64,000 nucleotides of DNA, taken from assembly GCA_035906255.1 (NCBI GenBank), contig JAMIFM010000031.1:1-64000 (forward strand). The letters are read 5' to 3'. Shown here one piece after another: positions 33,772 through 43,241 of the stretch. The stretch comes from SB11 sp035906255. Lineage in GTDB: Bacteria > Bacteroidota > Bacteroidia > UBA8524. The notes beneath the pieces were generated by a model. That model saw only the letters and a program-made list of their open reading frames with translations. It was not told the origin of the DNA and did not search any database. A program made the position numbers and the translations under genes. Position 1 is the first letter of the stretch. Each line of letters starts with the position of its first letter.

Positions 33772-34854
33772 TTACAGGTACTTCTCGCCTAATTTCAGTT
33801 TTATATTGGTTACAATCTGTTTCACCTCTTGCTCGCGGCTTTTATCACAAATCAGCAATACCTTATCAGTATCCACTATAATCTTATCCTCTAAACCGTT
33901 TATTACAATCAGTTTGCCTTTAGGCACATCAATCATACAATTACGGGTATCGTACAACTCTGCCGTGCTGGCATTAATTGCGTTTCCGTGTTCGTCCTTA
34001 TCATGCACCTCGTATAACGATGACCATGTGCCTAAGTCGCTCCAGCCAAAATCACAAGGTATCACATATACATTATCCGCCTTCTCCAACACTCCGTAAT
34101 CAATAGAAATGCTGTTACTAAGCGGGTACACTCTTGTAATAGCCTCTGTTTCAGCGGGCGTGTTCAATTCAGCTTCAATACTTTCAAAATTGGCACTCAG
34201 CTCAGGCAAAAACTTGTCAAACGAGTTTACAATCGCACCAATCGACCATATAAAAATCCCTGCATTCCACAAAAATTCACCGCTTTCAATAAACTTTTGC
34301 GCCAACTCATGGTTAGGTTTTTCGGTAAAGGTTTTCACCTTGTGCACATCGTGCTCATTTTTGGCCTCTAAAAACTGTATGTAGCCATAGCCGGTATCAG
34401 GTCGTGTAGGTTTAATCCCCAACGATACTAATGCCTCATTGTTTGCCGAAAATTGCAACGCAGTGGTAATATCATCCAAAAACTGCTGTTCGTTCAAAAT
34501 AAGATGGTCGCTGGGAGCCACCACACAACAGGCATCGGGGTTTATCTTGCGTATCTTATACGTAGCGTATGCTATGCAAGGAGCCGTATTCTTTGCCGAA
34601 GGTTCGCCCAATATATTGTCGTGGGGTAACTGGGGCAAATGCTCCTTCACCAAATCAATATATATCTGATTGGTTACCACAAAAATACGTTCGGCAGGCA
34701 CCAACTTATTAAAGCGTTCAAACGTTTGGGTAATCAGTGATTTTCCTGTACCCAAAATATCCAGAAACTGCTTGGGGTGTGAGGTTTTGCTCAATGGCCA
34801 AAACCTGCTGCCTATACCACCCGCCATTATCACCACATAATATTCGTTAGCCAT
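33772..34854 (-). CDS. manC: mannose-1-phosphate guanylyltransferase
   Basis: Makes GDP-mannose from mannose-1-phosphate and GTP. VVIMAGGIGSRFWPLSKTSH, with PKQFLDI, is the nucleotidyltransferase signature; FTEKPNHELAQKFIESGEFLWNAGIFIW and SIDYGVLEKADNVYVIPCDFGWSDLGTWSSL are further hallmarks. At 360 aa it contains only the transferase domain, without the fused phosphomannose isomerase of longer ManC proteins. It supplies GDP-mannose or GDP-fucose to glycans. Confidence 0.94.
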   Translation of the reverse strand: MANEYYVVIMAGGIGSRFWPLSKTSHPKQFLDILGTGKSLITQTFERFNKLVPAERIFVVTNQIYIDLVKEHLPQLPHDNILGEPSAKNTAPCIAYATYKIRKINPDACCVVAPSDHLILNEQQFLDDITTALQFSANNEALVSLGIKPTRPDTGYGYIQFLEAKNEHDVHKVKTFTEKPNHELAQKFIESGEFLWNAGIFIWSIGAIVNSFDKFLPELSANFESIEAELNTPAETEAITRVYPLSNSISIDYGVLEKADNVYVIPCDFGWSDLGTWSSLYEVHDKDEHGNAINASTAELYDTRNCMIDVPKGKLIVINGLEDKIIVDTDKVLLICDKSREQEVKQIVTNIKLKLGEKYL

Positions 34855-35036
34855 TCAATTAATTTTTTCTTAACTTTGCTTGTTTTAAAAAAATAGACCC
34901 CTATTCGAGTAAAATTTCTACCTATTTTTTATTAGATTTTATTAACTTACAGCTTTAAGCCGGACGCAAAGAAATTAAAATCCGGCGTGAAAATAAAGCA
35001 TTGTAAGCAAATTAAGTTGTACTTAATTATACTGAG

Positions 35037-37229
35037 ATGGTAGAGAGTTCTGTTAATCTTAAAGATTCGCTTAAAGAGTTTTTTGGTTTTAATACGTTTA
35101 AAGGTAACCAAGAGCAGATTATTGACACCGTGATTCACGGTGATGATGTGTTTGTAATAATGCCCACAGGAGCCGGTAAATCATTATGTTACCAGTTGCC
35201 TGCACTTATAAAGCCGGGGACGGCCATTGTTATTTCACCCCTTATTGCACTGATGAAAAATCAGGTAGATGCCATACGCGGTTTTGGCAGTACCGATGCG
35301 GTTGCACATTTTTTAAATTCATCGCTTTCTAAAGGCGAAATAATGCGGGTGAAGGATGATATTACAGAGGGTAAAACCAAATTGCTGTACATAGCCCCCG
35401 AAACGCTTAAAAAAGAAGAAACCCTTGATTTCTTAAAAAGTATCAACATATCGTTTGTAGCTGTTGACGAGGCGCACTGTATATCAGAATGGGGGCATGA
35501 TTTCCGCCCTGAGTACCGCCGCATCAAAACAATGGTGAAAGATTTGGGCGATATCCCCATGATGGCATTAACTGCCACCGCAACCCCAAAAGTACAGGCC
35601 GATATTCAGAAAAACCTGAATATGAACGATGCAACGGTGTTTAAATCATCGTTTAACCGTACCAACCTGTACTACGAGGTACGCAACAAGGATAAAAAAG
35701 ACAAGGTTTACAAAGAGATTGTAGCCTATATAAAACAACGCCAAGGTAAAAGCGGTATCATCTATTGCCTTAGCCGCAAAAAGGTGGAAGAGATTGCAGA
35801 AATGCTGAAAGTAAACGGCGTTAAAGCTCTCCCCTACCATGCCGGTTTGGATGCAAAAACACGTGCCGCGCACCAAGATGCTTTTTTGATGGAAGAGGCC
35901 GACGTAATTGTGGCTACCATTGCTTTTGGGATGGGTATTGATAAGCCCGATGTTCGCTTTGTAATCCACTACGATGTGCCCAAAAGCCTTGAAGGATACT
36001 ACCAAGAAACAGGACGTGCAGGACGTGACGGCCTCGAAGGAGAGTGTATTTTGTTTTACAACCCCAGCGATATTGAAAAGCTGGAGAAGTTTATGAAAGA
36101 CAAACCTGTGGCCGAACGTGAGATTGGTGCCCAGTTGTTGTTTGAAACCTCATCGTATGCTGAATCATCGCAATGCCGCCGTAAAATGCTGCTACACTAC
36201 TTTGGCGAGCATTTTGACGATACCGATTGCGGAAAAATGTGCGATAACTGCCGCCATCCTAAAGAAAAACTGGATGTGACCGCCGAAATGGTGAAAACAC
36301 TTAAAACCATTGACGGCTTGGGGGGTAAATTTAACCTTAAACACATTGCCAATGTGTTGCAAGGTATAAAAGCACAAGAGGTAACCGATTACGAACACCA
36401 CAAAAGCGAGTTTTTTGGTATTGGTAAGGATAAAGACGATAAGTTTTGGAAAGCCATTGTTAGATTGGGCTTGCTAAACAGCTTTATTGATAAGGATATA
36501 GAAAATTACGGGTTGCTTAGCGTGAGCGATGCAGGTAAAGAATACATAGGTGCTCCGCAGCCCGTAGAAATGGCTCTTGATAATACGTATGATAAGATAA
36601 CCGAAGACGATTTTGAAAGCGTGGCAGTGGAAAACATTTTTGACAAAACACTGTATGCCATGCTGAAAGACCTTACCAAGAAAATTGGTAAGCAAAAAGG
36701 CCTTCCTCCTTATGTTATCTTCCAAGACCCTTCGTTGGAAGATATGGCCTCTAAATATCCTATTGCAATGGAAGAAATGGAAACCATTGTAGGGGTAGGT
36801 AAAAACAAGGCCATAAAGTTCGGTAAGCCGTTTATTGAAATGATTGCCAAGTATGTGGAGGAGAACGGGATTGAACGTCCGCAGGATATTGTAATACGCA
36901 CAGTACCAAACAAATCAGGCAAAAAAGTACAGATTATCCAAAACATTGATAAAAAAGTTAGTTTGGATGATATAAGCCGCTCAAACGGCATCAGCATGGC
37001 TGATTTGATTAAAGAGCTTGAAAACATTGTAGATTCAGGCACTAAAATCAATATTAAGTATTATATCAACGACCATTTGGACGAAGAAAGACAAGACGAG
37101 ATTTTTGATTACTTCAAAGCATCCGATGAAGATTCGTTGCAAAAGGCATACGATGAGTTTGACGGTGAGTATTCACTGGAAGAACTGCAACTAATGCGTA
37201 TTCAGTTTATATCGGAAATGGCTAATTAA
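35037..37229 (+). CDS. recQ: ATP-dependent DNA helicase RecQ
   Basis: 3'-5' helicase for recombination and fork repair. Walker A MPTGAGKSLCYQLPAL, DEAH box AVDEAHCISEWGHDFRPEYR, motif VI ETGRAGRDGLEGECI, then an RQC part with zinc Cys (CRRKMLLHYFGEHF, CGKMCDNCRHP), an HRDC domain (about 525-600) and an extra C-terminal HTH-like segment (SLDDISRSNGISMADLI). At 730 aa it is the long Bacteroidota form. The nearest -7 box (TAACTTTG, 34871-34878) would give a leader of about 155 nt; a closer promoter was not found. Confidence 0.95.
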   Translation: MVESSVNLKDSLKEFFGFNTFKGNQEQIIDTVIHGDDVFVIMPTGAGKSLCYQLPALIKPGTAIVISPLIALMKNQVDAIRGFGSTDAVAHFLNSSLSKGEIMRVKDDITEGKTKLLYIAPETLKKEETLDFLKSINISFVAVDEAHCISEWGHDFRPEYRRIKTMVKDLGDIPMMALTATATPKVQADIQKNLNMNDATVFKSSFNRTNLYYEVRNKDKKDKVYKEIVAYIKQRQGKSGIIYCLSRKKVEEIAEMLKVNGVKALPYHAGLDAKTRAAHQDAFLMEEADVIVATIAFGMGIDKPDVRFVIHYDVPKSLEGYYQETGRAGRDGLEGECILFYNPSDIEKLEKFMKDKPVAEREIGAQLLFETSSYAESSQCRRKMLLHYFGEHFDDTDCGKMCDNCRHPKEKLDVTAEMVKTLKTIDGLGGKFNLKHIANVLQGIKAQEVTDYEHHKSEFFGIGKDKDDKFWKAIVRLGLLNSFIDKDIENYGLLSVSDAGKEYIGAPQPVEMALDNTYDKITEDDFESVAVENIFDKTLYAMLKDLTKKIGKQKGLPPYVIFQDPSLEDMASKYPIAMEEMETIVGVGKNKAIKFGKPFIEMIAKYVEENGIERPQDIVIRTVPNKSGKKVQIIQNIDKKVSLDDISRSNGISMADLIKELENIVDSGTKINIKYYINDHLDEERQDEIFDYFKASDEDSLQKAYDEFDGEYSLEELQLMRIQFISEMAN

Positions 37230-37271
37230 CAGTCAGTTTCATAAAACATTGTGAAAAATGCAAAAAAAATG

Positions 37272-37301
37272 TTGACTTGAAAAAGTCTTTTGCTAATTTT
37301 G
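37272..37301 (+). promoter_or_regulatory. promoter of tRNA-Gln (TTG -33 and TAATTTTG -7)
   Basis: TTGAC at 37272-37276 and TAATTTTG at 37294-37301, separated by 19 bp between TTG and TA. This is the cleanest two-part Bacteroidota promoter in the window and lies 9 nt before the tRNA. Confidence 0.75.
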
Positions 37302-37310
37302 CATCCCCAT

Positions 37311-37383
37311 TGACCGATGGTGTAACTGGCAACACGCCTGATTTTGGTTCAGGAGAGTCCAGGTTCGAAACCTGGTCGGTCAA
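37311..37383 (+). tRNA. tRNA-Gln (anticodon UUG)
   Basis: Acceptor stem TGACCGA (37311-37317) pairs with TCGGTCA (37376-37382). Anticodon stem CCTGA (37337-37341) / TCAGG (37349-37353) encloses the loop TTTTGGT, giving anticodon TTG at 37344-37346. The T arm CCAGG-TTCGAAA-CCTGG is present. Discriminator A; the CCA end is not encoded. Confidence 0.95.
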
Positions 37384-37384
37384 C

Positions 37385-37412
37385 AAAAAGCACCTCACAA
37401 GGTGCTTTTTTT
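37385..37412 (+). terminator. terminator after tRNA-Gln
   Basis: GCACCT-CACA-AGGTGC followed by a run of eight T, starting 2 nt after the tRNA. Confidence 0.85.
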
Positions 37413-37476
37413 ATGTTTAAAAACTTCAATTGCTAATAATTTATTAACACTCCCGTGCAGCAAAAAGGCTTTTAAT

Positions 37477-37484
37477 TATTTTTG
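37477..37484 (+). promoter_or_regulatory. -7 box of prs
   Basis: TATTTTTG ends 5 nt before the ATG of prs at 37490, implying a leaderless or nearly leaderless transcript. Confidence 0.6.
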
Positions 37485-37489
37485 CGCCA

Positions 37490-38482
37490 ATGAATTCTGC
37501 CGTAAACAACCGCAACCCTGTAAAACTATTTTCCGGTACAGCTTCGCACTATTTTGCCCAAAAAATTTCTGACCACTATGGCCAAGAATTGGGAGATGTT
37601 ACTGTACAGCATTTTAGCGATGGCGAAATGCAACCCAACTTTAATGAATCGGTAAGGGGATGCGATGTGTTTTTAATCCAATCTACCTTTGCCCCCAGCG
37701 ATAACCTTATGGAGTTGTTGCTAATGGTAGATGCGGCCAAACGTGCATCGGCCCACTACATTATTGCTGTTATCCCTTATTTCGGCCTCGCCCGCCAAGA
37801 CAGAAAAGATAAGCCCCGTGTGGCTATCGGTTCTAAAATGGTGGCCGATATTTTAGAAGCCGTTGGGGTACGCCGTGTAATGACTATGGATTTGCACGCC
37901 CCACAGATTCAAGGTTTCTTTGACATCCCTGTTGACCACTTGGATGCTTCGGTAATCTATATACCCTACATACAAAGCCTTAATTTACCCAAACTTACCA
38001 TTGCTGCCCCTGATATGGGCGGTACGGCTCGTGCCCGTTATTTTGCAAAAATGCTGGGCTGCGACCTTGTGGTATGTGATAAAGAACGTAAACGCGCCAA
38101 CGAAGTAGCCGGTATGACGGTAATTGGTGATGTTACCGATGCTGATGTGATTATTATTGACGACCTTGTAGATACCGGTAACACCTTGTGCAAAGCCGCC
38201 AAAATGATGAAAGAAAAAGGTGCCCGCAGTGTTCGTGCAATGTGTACCCACCCTGTTCTTTCAGGTAATGCATACGAGAATATCGAAAACTCTGTATTGG
38301 ATGAATTGGTAGTGTGCGATACTATACCGTTGAACCACAAAAAAACTGTTTCAAAAATAGTTCAATTGTCTGCCGCTCCCTTGTTTGCTGAAGCTATCCG
38401 CAACATAAACGAGCACGGTTCAATCAGTTCGCTATTTAAAATTGGAAATTCAACCCAATCTTCATTACCTTTGCAACCCTGA
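37490..38482 (+). CDS. prs: ribose-phosphate pyrophosphokinase
   Basis: Makes PRPP from ribose-5-phosphate and ATP for nucleotide, His and Trp synthesis. KLFSGTASHYFAQKISDHYG, FSDGEMQPNFNESVRGCDVF, YFGLARQDRKDKPR and the PRPP loop VIIIDDLVDTGNTL are diagnostic; about 330 aa is the usual length. It is followed 89 nt later by the L25 gene, an arrangement (prs-rplY) common in bacteria. Confidence 0.96.
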   Translation: MNSAVNNRNPVKLFSGTASHYFAQKISDHYGQELGDVTVQHFSDGEMQPNFNESVRGCDVFLIQSTFAPSDNLMELLLMVDAAKRASAHYIIAVIPYFGLARQDRKDKPRVAIGSKMVADILEAVGVRRVMTMDLHAPQIQGFFDIPVDHLDASVIYIPYIQSLNLPKLTIAAPDMGGTARARYFAKMLGCDLVVCDKERKRANEVAGMTVIGDVTDADVIIIDDLVDTGNTLCKAAKMMKEKGARSVRAMCTHPVLSGNAYENIENSVLDELVVCDTIPLNHKKTVSKIVQLSAAPLFAEAIRNINEHGSISSLFKIGNSTQSSLPLQP

Positions 38483-38571
38483 TTTTAAACGCCTTGTAAT
38501 TAATATGATAAAAAACCTGCCGTGCTAAGGCGTTGCATGGGGTTTTTGACAGTAATTAATTCATTAAAAAA

Positions 38572-39150
38572 ATGAAAACTATTAGACTAATCGGCGAAGC
38601 CCGCAAAGATTTGGGTACAACCGCCACCCGCCGCCTTAGGGAAGAAGGTAAAGTTCCTTGTGTATTGTACGGTGCAAACACTCACGTTTCATTCACAGTG
38701 TACAGCGGCGATTTCAAAAACCTTGTTTACACCCCAAACACTTATTTGGTTCAAATAGAAGTTGACGGTGCTAAATACAAGTCTATCCTACAAGCTATCC
38801 AGTTTCACCCTGTAAACGACGAGATTACTCACGTTGACTTTTTGCAGGTGGCAGACAATAAACCCGTATCGCTTAACATCCCTGTAAGAATTACAGGTAA
38901 CTCTCCGGGTGTACGTGCCGGTGGTAAATTGCTGGTAAAAAACAAAAAACTTCGCGTAAAAGGTCTTATTGCCAACATTCCTGATGATATCGAAATTAAC
39001 ATTGATAACCTTGAATTGGGTAAATCAATCAAAGTATCAGAAATTAATGTTAGCAACCTTGAGTTGTTAGATGCTCCTGCAAACGCAGTAGTGAGCGTAT
39101 TAACAACACGTGCTACAAAACAAGCTGACGCTGACTCCGCTAAAAAGTAA
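38572..39150 (+). CDS. rplY: 50S ribosomal protein L25 (CTC/TL5 form)
   Basis: Binds 5S rRNA on the large subunit. N-terminal domain (about 1-90) begins with ARKDLGTTATRRLREEGKVP and YGANTHVSF; a C-terminal beta domain (about 100-180) makes this the long, general-stress-type form of 192 aa. Its last 11 nt overlap the end of the convergent Hpt gene. Confidence 0.95.
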   Translation: MKTIRLIGEARKDLGTTATRRLREEGKVPCVLYGANTHVSFTVYSGDFKNLVYTPNTYLVQIEVDGAKYKSILQAIQFHPVNDEITHVDFLQVADNKPVSLNIPVRITGNSPGVRAGGKLLVKNKKLRVKGLIANIPDDIEINIDNLELGKSIKVSEINVSNLELLDAPANAVVSVLTTRATKQADADSAKK

Positions 39151-39493
39151 TTTCTTTAAGGCGGTTTACCATAACAGTAAACTTATCAGAAAGCTCCCAG
39201 AACATATCGGGGAGCTTTTCTGTTTCTATACGGTCTTTGGCAATATCTTCCATGCTTGTGCAAAGCCCATGAGCCCATGCCGCACCCATAATAGCATAAG
39301 AAGATTTCATTTTATGTGCGGCTGATTTTGCCTTATCATAATCCTCCCAATCAATAGCATCTTTCAGCACCTGCATATCATCAGGCACAGTAGTTAAAAA
39401 TATATCTACAAATCTTTTAAGCGACGCATTGTTATTCCCCACCTGTTCATACAGCATGGTTAAATCATAAAAATCGCTTTTTAGTTCAGGCAT
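39140..39493 (-). CDS. histidine phosphotransfer (Hpt) domain protein
   Basis: 117-aa four-helix phosphorelay protein. The phospho-accepting His is about residue 60 in AKSAAHKMKSSYAIMGAA. There is no kinase or receiver gene in the window, so this is an orphan relay module whose partners are elsewhere. It lies 27 nt downstream of mltG and may be co-transcribed with it. The 3' ends of this gene and rplY overlap by 11 nt. Confidence 0.88.
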   Translation of the reverse strand: MPELKSDFYDLTMLYEQVGNNNASLKRFVDIFLTTVPDDMQVLKDAIDWEDYDKAKSAAHKMKSSYAIMGAAWAHGLCTSMEDIAKDRIETEKLPDMFWELSDKFTVMVNRLKEITF

Positions 39494-39520
39494 CTGTCTG
39501 CAATTTAATTATCAAACATA

Positions 39521-40567
39521 CTATTTAATACCCCGCTTATCCAATTCAAGACGATAGCGGGCAGCGTTAAGGTTATGCTGGGTTAGATTATCCGTAAAAT
39601 TGTGATAACCGCTCAAATCTTCCTTTGCACACATGTAAATATAATTATGGTTGGCTGGCGTAAGCACTGCCTGTATTGCCTGTTGAGAAGGAAGTGCCAG
39701 CGGGCCCGGCGGCAGCCCTTTGTGAATATAGGTGTTGTATGGCGATTGTATTTGCGTATGGTAGTTATACACTCTTTGCAACCCGCTATTGCGTGCCGCA
39801 TACTTTACCGTAGGGTCGGCTTGCAGCAACATATCCTTTTTCAATCGGTTCAAGTACAATCCCGCCACAATCCCCATCTCATCACTTTTGTTAGTTTCAC
39901 CATCCACTATCGAAGCAAGTATGCCCGCCTGCAAAGGGGTAAGCCCCTGCGCAGCAGCTTGTTGCTTACGTTTATCGTTCCAAAACTTGTCGTGTTCTTT
40001 TTTCAACCGTATAAATACCGCCTTTGCATCCGTATTCCAGTAAAAATTATACGTATTAGGAACAAACAAACACAATACCGTTTGCGGGGTAAACCCAAAT
40101 TGGGCAAGGTAACTACTGTCTTCCAACATATTAATAAACTCAATACTATCGGCCTCCAAATTAGCCCCAACAATAGATGCCACCTGCCATGGAGTTATCA
40201 TCGCATTTATTACCAGTTTCACTTCTTCTTGCCTGCCTGCACGCAGCTTACGTATTACATCAATATAAGTCTCACCCTTACTAATTTTATACTTCCCTGC
40301 TTTTACCTTTTCGGGATATTTTGCCTGCTGCGCCAAAAAGTCAAACACCTCTTCACTTTCTACCCATCCATTATCTGTTAGTGTTTTCAGCACACCTTCA
40401 TACGTATCTCCGGTTTTAATCACCAGCCACTCCGTATCGGCTTGCACATTCATTCGTGCACCAATCAGTTTATTGTAAAAAAATCCGCCCACAGCGGCCA
40501 ACACAACAACGCAAGCTGCAAGTACCAGCCAAAACTTGCTACGCTTATAAAAAGGAGGTTTAGACAC
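39521..40567 (-). CDS. mltG: endolytic transglycosylase MltG
   Basis: Cleaves nascent glycan strands and is proposed to terminate their growth. One N-terminal membrane helix (KFWLVLAACVVVLAAVGGFF), a LysM-like segment (WLVIKTGDTYEGVLKTLTDN), and the YceG catalytic region ILASIVDGETNKSDEMGIVA with the active-site Glu, then LQADPTVKYA and YNTYIHKGLPPGPLALPS. 348 aa, GTG start. Ends near the Hpt gene. Confidence 0.94.
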   Translation of the reverse strand: MSKPPFYKRSKFWLVLAACVVVLAAVGGFFYNKLIGARMNVQADTEWLVIKTGDTYEGVLKTLTDNGWVESEEVFDFLAQQAKYPEKVKAGKYKISKGETYIDVIRKLRAGRQEEVKLVINAMITPWQVASIVGANLEADSIEFINMLEDSSYLAQFGFTPQTVLCLFVPNTYNFYWNTDAKAVFIRLKKEHDKFWNDKRKQQAAAQGLTPLQAGILASIVDGETNKSDEMGIVAGLYLNRLKKDMLLQADPTVKYAARNSGLQRVYNYHTQIQSPYNTYIHKGLPPGPLALPSQQAIQAVLTPANHNYIYMCAKEDLSGYHNFTDNLTQHNLNAARYRLELDKRGIK

Positions 40568-40684
40568 TACTATTGTTTAATAAACGGCAAATATAAATAA
40601 CCACCGTAGCCGTACAGTATTTTTTCAATCGTTAAATTATTTGTACTGATAGATTTTGCTGTGGCATGGTTGCTTGCAAAAAGG

Positions 40685-40692
40685 TAGCTTTG
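40685..40692 (+). promoter_or_regulatory. -7 box within the dapB leader
   Basis: TAGCTTTG matches TAnnTTTG and lies 27 nt before the TTG at 40720. It argues against an ATG at 40666, which precedes it. Confidence 0.45.
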
Positions 40693-40719
40693 CCAAAACA
40701 CATTAAAACGGTTACCTTT

Positions 40720-41439
40720 TTGAATATAGCACTGATAGGATATGGTAAAATGGGCAAAGCCATTGAGCAAGAAGCCCTGTTGCGCGGCCACCGCATTGTA
40801 TTGGCTATGGATTTGATAAACAAAGACCTTTCGCCCGATGCGCTAAGGACTGCTGATATTGCCATTGAGTTTACCCAACCCGAAGCCGCAGTAGATAATA
40901 TTTTTAAATGTTTTGAAGCAAATGTACCCGTAGTAGTGGGTACTACCGGTTGGTATGACAGGTATGATGAGGTGAAACAACGCTGTACCGAAACCAACGG
41001 CACATTATTTACGGCCACAAATTTTAGCATTGGAGTGAACATTATGTTTGCCGTAAACCGCTATTTGGCTAAGATTATGGCCGGACAACCATCATACAAA
41101 GCCTCAATGACTGAAACTCACCACACCCAAAAGTTGGACGCACCAAGCGGTACTGCCATCAGCCTTGCCGAGCAGGTGATAAAAGCCCATAACGGATACG
41201 ACAGTTGGGGGCTTGCCGGACGCGATAATATAGAAAAAGGGATATTGCCGATTACTGCCCACAGAAGGGATGATGTACCCGGCATACACGACGTGATTTA
41301 TACTAACGAAATTGACGAAATAAGCATCCGCCACAGTGCATACAGCCGTAAAGGCTTTGCGCAAGGGGCTGTGATTGCTGCCGAATGGACTGCCGATAAA
41401 AAAGGCGTGTTTACTATGGACGATATGTTGAAGTTTTAA
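40720..41439 (+). CDS. dapB: 4-hydroxy-tetrahydrodipicolinate reductase
   Basis: NAD(P)H-dependent step of the diaminopimelate/lysine pathway. The family start NIALIGYGKMGKAIE lies right after a TTG at 40720, and a -7 box sits between that TTG and the in-frame ATG at 40666, so I prefer TTG. VVVGTTGWYDR, ATNFSIGVNIMFAV, ETHHTQKLDAPSGTAISL (catalytic HH) and ISIRHSAYSRKGFAQGAV are conserved. 239 residues from TTG is usual. The signal peptidase gene follows 24 nt later. Confidence 0.93.
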   Translation: MNIALIGYGKMGKAIEQEALLRGHRIVLAMDLINKDLSPDALRTADIAIEFTQPEAAVDNIFKCFEANVPVVVGTTGWYDRYDEVKQRCTETNGTLFTATNFSIGVNIMFAVNRYLAKIMAGQPSYKASMTETHHTQKLDAPSGTAISLAEQVIKAHNGYDSWGLAGRDNIEKGILPITAHRRDDVPGIHDVIYTNEIDEISIRHSAYSRKGFAQGAVIAAEWTADKKGVFTMDDMLKF

Positions 41440-41463
41440 CCCAATAAACGCATTGTTTACTAA

Positions 41464-43047
41464 ATGACCGGATTTATCATTTTTATCATACTTGTTTTTA
41501 TTTCACACCAAGTGGGGTTGTGGATGATTTTTAAAAAGGCTGAGCAAAACCCGCTTTTGTCACTCATCCCGGTTTACAACTACTACATCCTTATAAAAAT
41601 ATCTAACCGCCCTTGGTGGTGGGTATTGCTGTTGTTTGTACCCATAGTGCAATTTGTTACCAATTACAACATACGCACCGATACTATCAAAAACTATGGC
41701 CGCCAATCGTTTTTAGACGAGGTGCTGGGCGTTATGTTTTTCTCGTTCTACTTGGTGTATTTGGGTCGTAACAAAAACATAAAATACGTTGGTCCTTGCA
41801 ATACCGAGGAATTTAAAGCCAAATACCCTGTACGCAAAACTACCCCGCGCGATTGGGGCGAGGCGTTGTTTTTTGCCGCAGTTGTAGCTACCCAAGTGCG
41901 TGCCACCTACATTGAGGCATACACCATTCCTACCGCTTCTATGGAGCGTAGTTTGTTAATTGGTGATTTTTTGTTTGTGAGCAAAACCCATTATGGTGTG
42001 CGCATACCTATGACCCCTGTTGCATTTCCGTTTGCTCACCATACTATGCCCCTTATTGGTGGCAAAGCGTATGTTGATTTTATAAAATTCCCTTACCTGC
42101 GCCTTCCGGCATTAGAGAAGATTGAGAACAACGATATAGTAGTATTTAACTTCCCTGAGGGTGATACGGTATTTGTAAAGGCACAAGAGCAGAGCTACTA
42201 CAAGGTTATCCGTGATAACTATGTGGCTTACCTGAACGCTCACCCCGAAGAAAAGTTTGAAGGATTTAGCGGCCCTAAGTTTGAAGCCTTTAAAGCCGAT
42301 CTGGTATCGCGCAATGATTATGTAGTACGCCCGTTGGATAAAATGGATAACTACATTAAACGCTGCGTGGCCATTGCAGGCGATAGCCTGCAAGTAATTG
42401 CAGGTAAAGTGTACATAAACGGCAAACCCTTACCCGAAGCTCAGAAATTGGCACACAGTTACGAAGTAGCGTTTAAAAACAAAGCATCGAAAAAAGATAT
42501 TTCTAAACTGGGCATATCAGTAGATGTTACCAATTACCAAGGCAACCGCATGAGCCTTACGTACGATGCCCTTGCGCAATTAAAGCAAAAAGGAATTGTT
42601 GACAGTGCCCGCCAATACATGGATGTAGCAGGCAATTGGGATGCTACAGCTTACCCCGCGCATGATTTATACCGTTGGAACAAAGATTTCTTCGGGCCGC
42701 TGTGGATACCAAAAGCAGGGGCTACCATTATCCTTACCAAAGAAAATTATCCCTTGTACGAACGTGCGATACGCGTATATGAGCACAACGAGGATTTTAC
42801 CATACAAGGTGATAAGTTTATCCTGAACGGCCAACCCGTTACCACTTACACTTTTAAGCAGGATTATTATTTTATGATGGGTGATAACCGCGATAACTCA
42901 CTCGATTCTCGCTTTTGGGGATTTGTACCCCACGACCACGTTGTGGGTAAGCCGGTGTTTATATGGCTTTCGTTGGATTATGAACAAAAAAGCCTGCTCG
43001 ATAAAATACGCTGGAACCGTTTGTTCAGGGTAATTAATTTTGATTAA
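41464..43047 (+). CDS. lepB: signal peptidase I, long Bacteroidota form with N-terminal DUF5684-like domain
   Basis: Membrane serine protease releasing signal peptides. The first 100 residues carry three hydrophobic segments (GFIIFIILVFISHQVGLWMI, NPLLSLIPVYNYYILIKI, WWWVLLLFVPIVQF), resembling DUF5684. The S26 domain has Ser159 in IPTASMERSLLIGD, Lys299 in DNYIKRCVAIAGDS, and the GDNRDNSLDSRFWGFVP box near residue 475. At 527 aa it is larger than the E. coli enzyme because of the N-terminal domain and an insertion (about 185-290). Co-transcribed with dapB. Confidence 0.94.
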   Translation: MTGFIIFIILVFISHQVGLWMIFKKAEQNPLLSLIPVYNYYILIKISNRPWWWVLLLFVPIVQFVTNYNIRTDTIKNYGRQSFLDEVLGVMFFSFYLVYLGRNKNIKYVGPCNTEEFKAKYPVRKTTPRDWGEALFFAAVVATQVRATYIEAYTIPTASMERSLLIGDFLFVSKTHYGVRIPMTPVAFPFAHHTMPLIGGKAYVDFIKFPYLRLPALEKIENNDIVVFNFPEGDTVFVKAQEQSYYKVIRDNYVAYLNAHPEEKFEGFSGPKFEAFKADLVSRNDYVVRPLDKMDNYIKRCVAIAGDSLQVIAGKVYINGKPLPEAQKLAHSYEVAFKNKASKKDISKLGISVDVTNYQGNRMSLTYDALAQLKQKGIVDSARQYMDVAGNWDATAYPAHDLYRWNKDFFGPLWIPKAGATIILTKENYPLYERAIRVYEHNEDFTIQGDKFILNGQPVTTYTFKQDYYFMMGDNRDNSLDSRFWGFVPHDHVVGKPVFIWLSLDYEQKSLLDKIRWNRLFRVINFD

Positions 43048-43067
43048 TACATACAATCAGATAGTAG

Positions 43068-43105
43068 CTAAGGCACAAAGAGTTATAACTTTCTTTGTGC
43101 CTTAG
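43068..43105 (+). terminator. likely terminator of the dapB-lepB unit
   Basis: CTAAGGCACAAAG (43068-43080) pairs perfectly with CTTTGTGCCTTAG (43093-43105); the loop includes AGTTATAACT. The following T-tract is weak (GCTTTTATA). Confidence 0.6.
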
Positions 43106-43178
43106 TGCTTTTATATATTAACCACATTTTGCAACAAAAATAAATCGTGCCTGCAACGCAATTTCTGCACTGCTTTTG

Positions 43179-43186
43179 TAGTTTTG
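43179..43186 (+). promoter_or_regulatory. -7 box before the 43242 gene
   Basis: TAGTTTTG matches TAnnTTTG, about 55 nt before the ATG at 43242. Confidence 0.45.
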
Positions 43187-43241
43187 ATATATAAACAACA
43201 GCGTATGATTTAAAGTTTACAATGCAACGTTTAGCCTACTA